Below the pieces are notes generated by a model. It did not search any database. It was given only the letters and a program-made list of their open reading frames with translations, and was not told the DNA's origin. The position numbers and the translations under genes are program-made. A DNA stretch of 64,000 bases from Rhodococcoides fascians NBRC 12155 = LMG 3623 (GTDB taxonomy: Bacteria > Actinomycetota > Actinomycetes > Mycobacteriales > Mycobacteriaceae): contig NZ_BCWW01000016.1 in the NCBI RefSeq assembly GCF_001894785.1, forward strand, positions 62,001-126,000. The letters run 5' to 3'. Positions 34,005-41,821 of the stretch are shown here, in pieces (the stretch's first letter is position 1; every line of letters starts with the position of its first letter).

Positions 34005-35039
34005 TTATTCGCTGGAGACGTCGATCAGCACCTTGCCGATGGTTCCGTTCTCCACGGCGTCGTGTGCGGCCGCGGTGTCGCTCAGCGAGAAGCGGTGCAG
34101 TGGCAGGCCGGTGGCTTCGCCCACCTCCAGCACGCCTGCTGCCGCCGCTGCGCTGACGTCCGCCTCGGCGTTGCGCAGAGCCTCGTCGCCCACGGTGTAG
34201 AGCAGCACGAACTGGTAGCGAGTGTTGAGCACCATGTTCGGCCGGACGTCGAGGGTGATGGTGTCGCCGCCGTTGTTGGCGTAGACGGCTACGGATGCTC
34301 GGTTCGCTCCCACGGCCGCGTTGAGTGCGGCGTTCTGTGCGGGAGCGACCTCGACCACCAGATCGATTCCGCCGGGCACCAATTCGCGGATGTCAGCGGC
34401 GGCGTCTCCGGTCTTGTAGTTCACCACGTGGTGCGCGCCGGCAGCGGTGGCCAGTGCGCCCTTCTCCGGTCCGCTGACGGTCGTCACCACGGTCGCGCCT
34501 GCCCAGCGGGCCAATTGGATCGCGGCATGACCGACGGCACCGGCGCCACCGGCGACGAGTACCGACTTGCCTTCCAACGCGCCGGGATGCAAGCGAGACG
34601 GGCCGTCCTCCGACACCGTCAGTGCGCGGTGTGCCGTCATCGCGGGTACGCCGAGGCTCGCGCCGACGTCGAAGCTGACGCCGTACGGCAGAGCAACCAC
34701 ACGTGATGCGGGAAGGTTGGTGAACTTCTGCGCCGTTCCGGTCGGACGCTGATGCTGGGCCAGGTACACCCAGACGCGATCTCCTACGGCCAGCCCCTCG
34801 ACATCAGGGCCCACGGCGTCGATCACTCCGGCACCGTCCTGGTTCGGAACCACCTCGTCGAACGCCAGCTTCTCGCCCGGTCCGGAACCGGTCCTGTTCT
34901 TCCAGTCCGTCGGATTGACGCCCGAGACCACGACGCGTACGCGCACTTCGCCTGCGGCCGGCTCGGTCACCTCGCGATCTTTCGGTTCGAGGACGGACGA
35001 ATCGCCGGTGCGGGTGTACACAATTGCTGGAGAAGTCAT
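34005..35039 (-). CDS. NADPH:quinone reductase / zinc-independent MDR-family oxidoreductase, 344 aa
   Basis: Medium-chain dehydrogenase/reductase. It has an N-terminal GroES-like domain (VVVSGVNPTDWKNRTG; DGAGVIDAVGPDVEGLAVGDRVWV), a nucleotide-binding motif VLVAGGAGAVGHAAIQLARWAGATVV (about residues 164-189), and HHVVNYKT in the YhdH/QOR style. It lacks the Cys/His ligands of the structural zinc lobe, so it belongs to the quinone-reductase branch. ATG at 35039. It converges on the PRTase gene with a one-base gap between stops. The DinB-like gene diverges 97 bp away. Confidence 0.88.
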   Translation of the reverse strand: MTSPAIVYTRTGDSSVLEPKDREVTEPAAGEVRVRVVVSGVNPTDWKNRTGSGPGEKLAFDEVVPNQDGAGVIDAVGPDVEGLAVGDRVWVYLAQHQRPTGTAQKFTNLPASRVVALPYGVSFDVGASLGVPAMTAHRALTVSEDGPSRLHPGALEGKSVLVAGGAGAVGHAAIQLARWAGATVVTTVSGPEKGALATAAGAHHVVNYKTGDAAADIRELVPGGIDLVVEVAPAQNAALNAAVGANRASVAVYANNGGDTITLDVRPNMVLNTRYQFVLLYTVGDEALRNAEADVSAAAAAGVLEVGEATGLPLHRFSLSDTAAAHDAVENGTIGKVLIDVSSE

Positions 35040-35136
35040 ACCGGGTTCAACGCGCCTGGAGGGCCCCGATGTTCCCTTCGAAGCAATCGGGGTATGCATG
35101 ACTGGCTATCAGTGCTCGACGGAAGAGGCGTACTCG

Positions 35137-35646
35137 ATGAACCACAACGACCTGCTGACCGACGCATTCGGTCGAATCAAGGAACTCGTTCACTCGGTGT
35201 TGGACGACATACCCGCTGCCGCGTTGACCTATCGGCCCGACGCCGATGCCAACAGCATCGCGTGGTTGCTGTGGCACCTGACGCGTGTGCAAGACGACCA
35301 CATCGCGGGTGTGGCCGGGAGCGAACAGGTCTGGACGTCGGACTCGTGGTTCGAGCGTTTCGGATTGCCGTTCGACAAGTCCGACATCGGGTACGGCCAA
35401 TCGTCCTCCGACGTCGCTCAGGTCACCTCGAGCGCCGAGTTGTTGCGTGAATACCACGACGCCGTGCACTCGAAAACCGTTGCGTACCTGAGCGGTATCT
35501 CGACCGACGATCTGGACCGAATCGTCGACGAGAACTGGGATCCGCCGGTCACGTTGGGTGCGCGCCTGGTGTCCGTGGTCTCCGACGACCTTCAGCATGC
35601 CGGGCAGGCGTCGTACGTTCTCGGCCTGTACACCCGGCAGGCCTAG
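35137..35646 (+). CDS. DinB-like/DUF664 four-helix-bundle protein, 169 aa
   Basis: Member of the DinB/YfiT metal-binding superfamily, which includes mycothiol-dependent enzymes in actinobacteria. Likely ligand histidines are in AWLLWHLTRVQDDHIAGV and DDLQHAGQASYVLGLY, the usual three-His arrangement. ATG at 35137 (MNHNDLLTDAFGRIKELV) has GGAAGAGG upstream; an ATG at 35098 in frame is an alternative. Thiol (mycothiol) dependence is possible but inferred. It converges on the SRPBCC gene with a 3-bp gap. Confidence 0.82.
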   Translation: MNHNDLLTDAFGRIKELVHSVLDDIPAAALTYRPDADANSIAWLLWHLTRVQDDHIAGVAGSEQVWTSDSWFERFGLPFDKSDIGYGQSSSDVAQVTSSAELLREYHDAVHSKTVAYLSGISTDDLDRIVDENWDPPVTLGARLVSVVSDDLQHAGQASYVLGLYTRQA

Positions 35647-35649
35647 CCG

Positions 35650-36144
35650 TCAGGCGTAACGCTTCTGCAGGTTCTCCAGCGTCTTTCGGATGTTGCGACG
35701 CTGGAACTGCGGGAACGTCTTGCCGCTGGTGACGATCTTGTCGAACACGAGCGCCAGGGCATCGGGCCATTTCGTTCTGTCGTCGGTCCAGGTTTCGGTG
35801 ACCTTTGTGCCGCCCGCGACCGGCTCGAAGTCGTATCGCCAGGTTGCGTTCGCGCCCTTGATCTTCGGAGCGCTCTTGCCAATGGCGTGGACGCGGAACT
35901 CGAAGGTCTTGCCCGGGTCGGCTGCGGTCACGGTGCAGCGAGTGATCCACTTCGCCCTGCCGCGCTTGTTGGTTCCGTCGAATACCATTCCCACGTAGGC
36001 GCTCTCGCGAGGATCGTGCACGGTGGCACCGGTATTTTCGGGACTCCACCGGCCCATCTTGGTGGGGTCGCTGATCGCAGCGTAGAGGGTGTCGGCGTCG
36101 GCGTTGACTACGACGCTGTCGGACACCGTGAACTCGCGGCTCAT
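35650..36144 (-). CDS. SRPBCC-family (polyketide cyclase-like) protein, 164 aa
   Basis: START/SRPBCC fold with a typical beginning (REFTVSDSVVVNADADTLYAAISDPTKMGRWSPE) and end (VAGGTKVTETWTDDRTKWP ... LENLQKRYA). Such proteins bind hydrophobic ligands; a specific activity cannot be assigned. ATG at 36144 overlaps the stop of the SDR gene by 4 bp (36141-36144), so the pair is translationally coupled and probably shares a pathway. Confidence 0.85.
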   Translation of the reverse strand: MSREFTVSDSVVVNADADTLYAAISDPTKMGRWSPENTGATVHDPRESAYVGMVFDGTNKRGRAKWITRCTVTAADPGKTFEFRVHAIGKSAPKIKGANATWRYDFEPVAGGTKVTETWTDDRTKWPDALALVFDKIVTSGKTFPQFQRRNIRKTLENLQKRYA

Positions 36145-36965
36145 GAGGATGCGCCGTTCTTCAGGCCTGGATGAATACGAGTGAGCATGGGCACCAACAA
36201 TGTTCGCGGAGTGATCTGGGCGAAGATCGATCCGATGCGGTTGGCGGGCCCGGGAATCGACACCATCCGTCCCTTGGTCATGTCGTCGACGGCGGTCTTG
36301 GCCACCGTTTCTGCCGACACCCACATGATCGATGGCAGTGCCTTCTCGGCGTCGTCTTTCGCGAAGCCCGCGGCCTCGCCGAAACCGGTTTGCACCGGTC
36401 CCGGGCACAGCGCGGTGGCGGTCACGCCGGTTCCGCGCAGTTCTCCGGTCAGAGACTGGGTGTAGGAGAGAACGAACGCCTTGCATGCGCCGTATCCGGC
36501 CTGGCCGGGAAGCGGCTGGAACGCGGCGGTGGAGGCCACGTTCAGCAGAGCGCCGCGTCGTCGCTCGGTCATGCCGGGGAGGAATCGAGTGCAGAGATCG
36601 GCGACGGCAACCACGTCGACCTCGATCATGTTCATCTCTGCTTCGGGGTCGGATTCGACGACCGGGCCGAGCGTCGACAGCCCGGCGTTGTTCACCAGGA
36701 TGTCCGGTATCAGTCCGAGTTCGGTGATGCGCCCGAGCAATTCGGCGCGGGCGGCGCGATGGGACAGGTCTGCTGCGAGCACCTCGGCGCGAACTCCCCG
36801 CGAGCGGAGCTCGTCCGCAAGCTCGTCGAGCTTGTCGGCGCGGCGGGCGACGAGGGTGACTCCGTGACCTCGGGAGGCGAGTTCGCGAGCGATGGCGGCA
36901 CCGATTCCGGAAGACGCTCCGGTCACGACGGCAGTCCGGTCGGGTGCGGGGCGAGGAAGGCTCAT
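36141..36965 (-). CDS. Short-chain dehydrogenase/reductase, 274 aa
   Basis: Classical SDR. NAD(P)-binding VVTGASSGIGAAIARELA (about residues 14-31), NNAG in ILVNNAGLSTLG, catalytic Ser in NVASTAAF, and YxxxK in GYGACKAFVLSYTQSL are all present. The basic pair in VARRADKL after the second strand points to NADPH preference. The ATG at 36965 follows GGTGGGGGC. It is first of a two-gene unit with the SRPBCC protein. It resembles mycobacterial ketoreductases acting on lipids; the substrate is unknown. Confidence 0.9.
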   Translation of the reverse strand: MSLPRPAPDRTAVVTGASSGIGAAIARELASRGHGVTLVARRADKLDELADELRSRGVRAEVLAADLSHRAARAELLGRITELGLIPDILVNNAGLSTLGPVVESDPEAEMNMIEVDVVAVADLCTRFLPGMTERRRGALLNVASTAAFQPLPGQAGYGACKAFVLSYTQSLTGELRGTGVTATALCPGPVQTGFGEAAGFAKDDAEKALPSIMWVSAETVAKTAVDDMTKGRMVSIPGPANRIGSIFAQITPRTLLVPMLTRIHPGLKNGASS

Positions 36966-37014
36966 GCCCCCACCGTAGCGAACGCCCGCTGTGCAGCGCA
37001 TTTGAATCCGGATG

Positions 37015-37033
37015 AGAGGTTAGCCTAGGGTTA
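37015..37033 (+). promoter_or_regulatory. Possible IdeR/DtxR iron box
   Basis: AGAGGTTAGCCTAGGGTTA matches 13 of 19 positions of the actinobacterial iron-box consensus TTAGGTTAGSCTAACCTAA, with the left half and centre almost intact and the right half poor. It lies 34 bp before the start of a ferric-siderophore-binding lipoprotein, a classic IdeR target, which raises its credibility. Confidence 0.5.
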
Positions 37034-37066
37034 CTTTAAAGTCCCTTTGCTTGTCGAAAGGTAACC

Positions 37067-38128
37067 ATGTTCTCTGTTTCACCGACCGGTCGACGGACTG
37101 CGCGCCGCGCAACCCTGCTGTCCGCGCTCACGGTGTCGGCCCTTGTGGTCGGTGCGTGTTCGAGTACCGATACCGCTGAGGAACCACAGGCGGGCAGCGA
37201 CTTCGCGGCCGTCACCATCGATTCGGCGCTGGGTCAGGCCGTCATCACCGAGAAGCCGGAGCGCATCGTGACGCTCGGGCAGGGTTCGGCAGAGACGGCG
37301 ATCGCGCTGGGTACAGTCCCGGTGGGCGTCGAGGAGTATTCCTGGGGTGCCGACGACACCGGCTATCTGCCGTGGGTGCACGACGCGGTCACCGAATTGG
37401 GTGCCGAGCTTCCCCAGCAGTTCACGGGCGGAACCGAATTGAACATCGAGGCCGTCGCGGCGCTCGAACCGGATCTGATTCTGGCACCGTGGTCCGGCGT
37501 CACGCAGGATCAGTTCGACAAGCTCAGTGCCTTCGCCCCGGTGGTCGCCTACGAGGAGAAGCCGTGGACCACGACGTGGCAGGACCAGATCACCGTCATC
37601 GGCAAGGCCATGGGCGAGGAGCAGAAGGCGGCGGATGAGATCGGCAAGATCGAGGACCGCTTCGCCGACGCTGCCGCCCAGCACCCCGAGTATTCGGACG
37701 TGAGTTTTTCGTACATCTACAACACCGGTCCCGGAACGCTTGGAGTGTTCCTCGCCGACGAGCAGCGCGTCGCGATGGTCCGCGGTCTCGGGCTGCAGGT
37801 CGATCCGGTGGTGAACACGCTCGACGAGACTGAGGGCACCGACTCGTCGGTGATCGGCTTGGAGAACGCGAATCTGTTGAACGATTCCGACCTGATTTTC
37901 ACCTTCTACTCCGATCCGCAGAACCGCACCGACACCGAGAATCAGCCTGCGTACAAGCAGATTCCGGCCGTGTCCCGCGGTTCGGTCGTTGCGCCGACGG
38001 ATCAGTCCTTCGTCACCGGGTCGTCGATCATCAACCCGCTGACAGTGCCGTGGGCACTCGAGCGATACGTGCCGATGATCGACGAGGCGGTCGCGAAGGT
38101 CGACGCCGGCATGTCTTCGACCAATTGA
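37067..38128 (+). CDS. Iron-siderophore ABC transporter substrate-binding lipoprotein, 353 aa
   Basis: Type III periplasmic binding protein (FecB/FepB class). A long N-terminal signal ends with the lipobox LVVGACSS (lipidated Cys31). The ligand-binding part shows PERIVTLGQGSAETAIALGTVPVGV, LNIEAVAALEPDLILAPW and ALERYVPMIDEAVAKV at the C-terminus. The ATG at 37067 has GAAAGG upstream. It stands alone: no permease or ATPase gene adjoins, so it must work with a transporter encoded elsewhere. An IdeR-like box lies upstream and a strong terminator downstream (38230-38263). The siderophore is unknown. Confidence 0.9.
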   Translation: MFSVSPTGRRTARRATLLSALTVSALVVGACSSTDTAEEPQAGSDFAAVTIDSALGQAVITEKPERIVTLGQGSAETAIALGTVPVGVEEYSWGADDTGYLPWVHDAVTELGAELPQQFTGGTELNIEAVAALEPDLILAPWSGVTQDQFDKLSAFAPVVAYEEKPWTTTWQDQITVIGKAMGEEQKAADEIGKIEDRFADAAAQHPEYSDVSFSYIYNTGPGTLGVFLADEQRVAMVRGLGLQVDPVVNTLDETEGTDSSVIGLENANLLNDSDLIFTFYSDPQNRTDTENQPAYKQIPAVSRGSVVAPTDQSFVTGSSIINPLTVPWALERYVPMIDEAVAKVDAGMSSTN

Positions 38129-38229
38129 GCGGAGCGTAGAAGAGACGGTTGATCTCGACCCCATCGAGTCGCAGACGGTGCAGAAAGCCCACGGTGGTCT
38201 ACTCGAATCAATCTGTTGAGCAATCTCTT

Positions 38230-38263
38230 CCAGCCCCGCACCGTGTTCTCGGTGCGGGGCTGG
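38230..38263. terminator. 14-bp hairpin between lipoprotein and HNH genes
   Basis: CCAGCCCCGCACCG (38230-38243) pairs perfectly with CGGTGCGGGGCTGG (38250-38263) across TGTTCT. It lies between two convergent stops (38128 and 38280), and probably terminates both. Confidence 0.75.
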
Positions 38264-38279
38264 TGTGCGTTCGAGGGGC

Positions 38280-39647
38280 CTATGCGATGTGGGGGCCTGC
38301 TCGGGCGTGGGATGGTCTGGGTTGTCGGTAGGGGTCGACGGTTGCCGGGGGTACGAACCAGGGGTGCTGATCGGTGCCGATGAAGACTTCCCAGTCACTG
38401 TGGTGGATCAGGCGGTGGTGGAACCCGCAGAGCAGGACCAGGTTGTTCATGTCGGTGGGGCCACCGTCGGCCCAGTGCCAGATGTGATGGCCTTCGGTCC
38501 AGGCGGCGGGTTTCCCGCAGCCGGGGAACGCGCAACCGTGATCGCGGGCGGTCAGTGCTCGTTTCTGTTTCGCGGTGACGGTGCGCGCGGTGCGGGCGAG
38601 GTTGAGTGGGTTGCCGTTCTCGTCCATGACGATGGCGGTGAGGAGGCAATCACACGCCAACTGGCGGGAAGTGTTGCGGGAGAGGGGTCCCATCCAGGGC
38701 AGCCAGCCGACGGTGGTGCCGTCACCGAACAGGTCCCGATATGCGCCACGATCCGCAGTCACCGAACCGGCCTCGTTGTTGGTTTCTGCTGTGGTGTCGA
38801 TGTCGACCGGGTCGACCAGGTCTGAGTCGAATTCTGTTGCAGCGCGTGTGGTTTCGTCGTCGGTGATGTCGTCGCTGTTCTGACCGCTCAGGCTCTGGAG
38901 GTCCTGCAACCGGATGTGCAGGTTGACGTGTGGCTTCTCACCGCCCTCGGTGGGGCGATCCTTCGAGGCGAGGTAGTGGTCGAGGATCTGCCCGAATGCG
39001 TCGGCGCGTCGCCTCGCAGGACTGCGTTCGTCGGGGGTGCCGTCGGCTGCGGGCCGAGGTTCGGTCAGCGGTGAGAGTGCGGTGAAGAGCTTTTCCGCGG
39101 TGACGGCATCGAAGTCGGCCTTGAGGCACAGGCGTTGGTTGAGCATCTTCGATGCGAACAGTTCGTTGCGGTCGGTGTCCTCAGGGGGCGGCTTGTCGCT
39201 GCCGTAGGTGTCTTCGAGTTTGGTGATCGCTTCACGGATCTTGTCGGTGCGTGCCCCGGGCCCGGTGGCGGCGGTGATCATCGCGGTGCGAGCGATGTCT
39301 TGACCGGCTCTAGGGAGGAGTTTGGGTGGTGTTTCGGCGAAGGTGAGGATCAGGGCGGCGTGGTCGACGGACATGACGCCGGTGTTGACTGCGTCGGCGA
39401 TGTCGGGGAAGTTCTTCAGTCCGCGGGCGAGGGCAACGATCTTGGTGGCTTTGCTGGGGGTGAGCAGGGTGGTGGAGGTGAGCCACCCTGCGGGGCCGGG
39501 GAAGCCGAGCTTCTCTCGGCTCACTCGGGTGTCGATGTCGGCGACGAGGGCGATGCGCCGTGCTTCGAGCAGTTGGATCTTGTGGGAGACATCAGCAGCG
39601 TCGGCGAGGAGTTCGCTCTCGCTCAGTTGCCAGATCTCCGTGGTCAT
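38280..39647 (-). CDS. DUF222 / HNH endonuclease (13E12 repeat family), 455 aa
   Basis: N-terminal DUF222 helical domain (residues about 20-280) and a C-terminal HNH nuclease module: RDHGCAFPGCGKPAAWTEGHHIWHWADGG, then NNLVLLCGFHHRLIHH. The CxxxxC zinc-type pair, the HH and the N are intact, so nuclease activity is plausible. This family is multicopy and SOS-linked in mycobacteria. ATG at 39647 is preferred over 39683, since the latter would put the operator inside the coding sequence. The start lies 7 bp after TACACT (39655-39660, minus strand), which suggests a leaderless mRNA beginning at the ATG. A LexA site overlaps the promoter. Confidence 0.88.
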   Translation of the reverse strand: MTTEIWQLSESELLADAADVSHKIQLLEARRIALVADIDTRVSREKLGFPGPAGWLTSTTLLTPSKATKIVALARGLKNFPDIADAVNTGVMSVDHAALILTFAETPPKLLPRAGQDIARTAMITAATGPGARTDKIREAITKLEDTYGSDKPPPEDTDRNELFASKMLNQRLCLKADFDAVTAEKLFTALSPLTEPRPAADGTPDERSPARRRADAFGQILDHYLASKDRPTEGGEKPHVNLHIRLQDLQSLSGQNSDDITDDETTRAATEFDSDLVDPVDIDTTAETNNEAGSVTADRGAYRDLFGDGTTVGWLPWMGPLSRNTSRQLACDCLLTAIVMDENGNPLNLARTARTVTAKQKRALTARDHGCAFPGCGKPAAWTEGHHIWHWADGGPTDMNNLVLLCGFHHRLIHHSDWEVFIGTDQHPWFVPPATVDPYRQPRPSHARAGPHIA

Positions 39648-39657
39648 GGAGATAAGT

Positions 39658-39679
39658 GTATCGAACGGGTGTTCGATAC
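39658..39679. promoter_or_regulatory. SOS box (LexA site) in the HNH promoter
   Basis: GTATCGAAC-GGGT-GTTCGATAC is a perfect inverted repeat with 9-bp arms; its core TCGAAC-N4-GTTCGA is exactly the actinobacterial LexA consensus. On the minus strand it abuts a -10-like TACACT and the ATG at 39647, so LexA would block transcription directly and DNA damage would induce the HNH gene. Confidence 0.85.
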
Positions 39680-39683
39680 GCAA

Positions 39684-40221
39684 TGATGGCGCAATCGAAA
39701 ACTATTGCTGTGCATAAGGATTCGATAATCCGAACCTGTCGGTGGCGCATGGTAAAGGCTCGATCTCTCCGGCGACCGCACAAGACCGCGATACTTCGAC
39801 GAGAAGTACACCCGAGCATCGGTGCATGTGGACCGGACCCATCGACCCCGCACGTTGCCCGAGTACCGAGCCGGGGTGAGACGTCAAATTCTGCGGCGGT
39901 GTGATCTCGCGATGACGATTCGGTGCGGAGCGCAATGCCCCCAAGAGTCCGCTCGGTATCGCCGACGGCGACGCCCGAACCTGCGCTCGAGCGATCTGCC
40001 AATTCTGCTGCTCTACTCAGTTGTTCGGGGATCCTCTGTGCGCGGCGGACTGAATGCACTGTCGGCTGCGACAGGTGGAACACGCTCGGTCCTCGTGGCA
40101 GCGTCTCAGCCGGCGTGGTGGGCGTCGCGCAGTCGGTGCCCGCGACGCCGCGCAAGGCAGGGCTGATCTCACTGCCGCCGAGCCTCCTCCCGAGTCGATG
40201 CTCGCGATAGTCGAGGGCGCG
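39684..40221. other. 538-bp stretch with no supported gene
   Basis: Between the HNH gene promoter and the photolyase stop. Short open frames exist on both strands, but none has a recognisable protein pattern or a good start. The part nearest the HNH gene is AT-rich and probably regulatory; the rest has erratic codon-position composition and may be decayed coding sequence. No RNA gene is evident. Confidence 0.5.
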
Positions 40222-41694
40222 TCAGTACACCTCGCGTTGGCGTTCCTGTTCCAGCACCTGCTCGAGGTCGTTCAATCGGTTCATCGACGACACCTGTCGC
40301 GCGGTGCGGTGGTTCAGTGCCAGCATCTCGCGGTGTCGGTGGACGAAGGCCCAGTAGCCGGCGGTGAAGGGGCAGGCGTCGTCTCCCAGCCTCTTTTTCG
40401 GATTGAATTCGCATGTGCCGCAGTAGTCGGTCATGCGGTTCAGGTACGCCCCACCCGAAGCGTAGGGCTTGGTGGCGATCAATCCACCGTCCGCGTGTTG
40501 ACTCATGCCGATGACGTTCACCGGCATCACCCAGGCGAACCCGTCGACGAAAGCCGTCGCGAACCACTCGGTCAGCGCTCGTGGGTCCCAGGCATGTTGC
40601 AGCGCAAAGTTTCCCAGGATCATCAGCCGCGGAATGTGGTGCACCCAGCCGCGGTCGCGTACGCCGTCGACGGTACTGGAGAGGCACTTCGCGACCACCG
40701 CATCGCCGTCCAACTCGAGAAGCCAATCCGGTAGTGGCTCATGGGCTTCGAGTTTGTTCCGTTCGAGGTACTCCGGCCCCATATGCCAGTAGAGGTGCCA
40801 CACGTATTCGCGCCAGCCGAGGATCTGCCGAACGAAACCCTCCACGCTCGCCAGCGGGGTGCCGTCGCGATGGGCGTCCTCGGCGGCGTGCGCCACGTCC
40901 AACGGTTGCAGCAGACCGAGGTTGAGCGGGACCGACAGCAGCGAGTGCGACATCGTCCAGTCGTCGGCCATCACCGCGTCCTCGTATTTGCCGAAGTCGT
41001 CCAAGCGGTAATTGACGAAGTGCGACAACGCTTCCGACGCCTCAGAAGCAGTCACCGCAAACACGCGAGGCCCGTCCACACCGACGGTGTCCAGCTCACA
41101 CGAATCGAGATCGGCACGCACCTCGTCGTCGATGTCATCCTCGGTCGGCCACCACGGTTCTTCCACGCCCAGGGTCAGCCGACCCTTCGGGGGTGGCGAC
41201 TGATTCTCGGCGTCGAGGTTCCATTTGCCAGAGACCGGGTCGGCACCGTCCATCAGCACATCGAATCTTTTGCGCTGCTCGCGGTAGAACGTCTCCATGC
41301 GAAAGGTTCCGCGCTCGGCCGCCCAGTCGGCGAACTCGGCCCGGGGGAGCGCGAACATCGGCGTCGGCAGAATTTCCGAGACCAGACCCTCCTCGTGCAA
41401 GGCAGCGACGAACTTCTCCGCCGCATGCGAGGTGGGCTCGAACACCACCACGGGCTTGCCGTACTCGGCCAGGGCTTCGCGATACGTCTCGGTCTGCAGG
41501 TAGGTGACGCGATCACCCAGCTCGTCGGCCAGATGACGCATCCCGGACAACACCAAATGGAGCTTCTGTCGGTGGTATCGCCGGCGTCGAAACACGCGCC
41601 GGGACTCGATCATCAGCACGTCCCGCTCGGCATGCTCGTCCACGGAGTGGAAGTGCGGGCCGAGCTGATCACCGAACAACCACAGAGCGTCCAT
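40222..41694 (-). CDS. FeS-type cryptochrome / (6-4) photolyase-related protein (PhrB-like), 490 aa
   Basis: Deoxyribodipyrimidine photolyase-related family. N-terminal antenna domain (MDALWLFGDQLGPHFHSVDE) and C-terminal FAD domain (GFVRQILGWREYVWHLYWHMG; HHIPRLMILGNFALQHAWDP; FVDGFAWVMPVNVIGMSQHADGG). Four cysteines, in AKCLSS, DYCGTC and DACPF, match the [4Fe-4S] ligands of bacterial FeS-BCP (6-4) photolyases. It probably repairs UV lesions with light energy. ATG at 41694, with GGGAGA about 10 bp upstream. Divergent from phoD over 127 bp, where I see no SOS box. Confidence 0.92.
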   Translation of the reverse strand: MDALWLFGDQLGPHFHSVDEHAERDVLMIESRRVFRRRRYHRQKLHLVLSGMRHLADELGDRVTYLQTETYREALAEYGKPVVVFEPTSHAAEKFVAALHEEGLVSEILPTPMFALPRAEFADWAAERGTFRMETFYREQRKRFDVLMDGADPVSGKWNLDAENQSPPPKGRLTLGVEEPWWPTEDDIDDEVRADLDSCELDTVGVDGPRVFAVTASEASEALSHFVNYRLDDFGKYEDAVMADDWTMSHSLLSVPLNLGLLQPLDVAHAAEDAHRDGTPLASVEGFVRQILGWREYVWHLYWHMGPEYLERNKLEAHEPLPDWLLELDGDAVVAKCLSSTVDGVRDRGWVHHIPRLMILGNFALQHAWDPRALTEWFATAFVDGFAWVMPVNVIGMSQHADGGLIATKPYASGGAYLNRMTDYCGTCEFNPKKRLGDDACPFTAGYWAFVHRHREMLALNHRTARQVSSMNRLNDLEQVLEQERQREVY

Positions 41695-41821
41695 TCTCGG
41701 AGTGTTCTCCCGCAGCGACGACGGCAAACCAGCGTCCGCAGCATGGCCGGCTGGTGAACACTGTGGCCGACCCAGGCGCGCCTTACTTGACCACCGACGA
41801 TCCATCGCATGGACTGACCCG

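Noticed and set aside
39822..40166. Possible small gene of 114 codons between HNH and photolyase genes
   Set aside because: Arg-rich, no ribosome site, no recognisable fold; more likely non-coding or decayed sequence.
41695..41821. SOS box expected upstream of the photolyase gene
   Set aside because: No TCGAAC-N4-GTTCGA or close variant is present in the divergent region with phoD.
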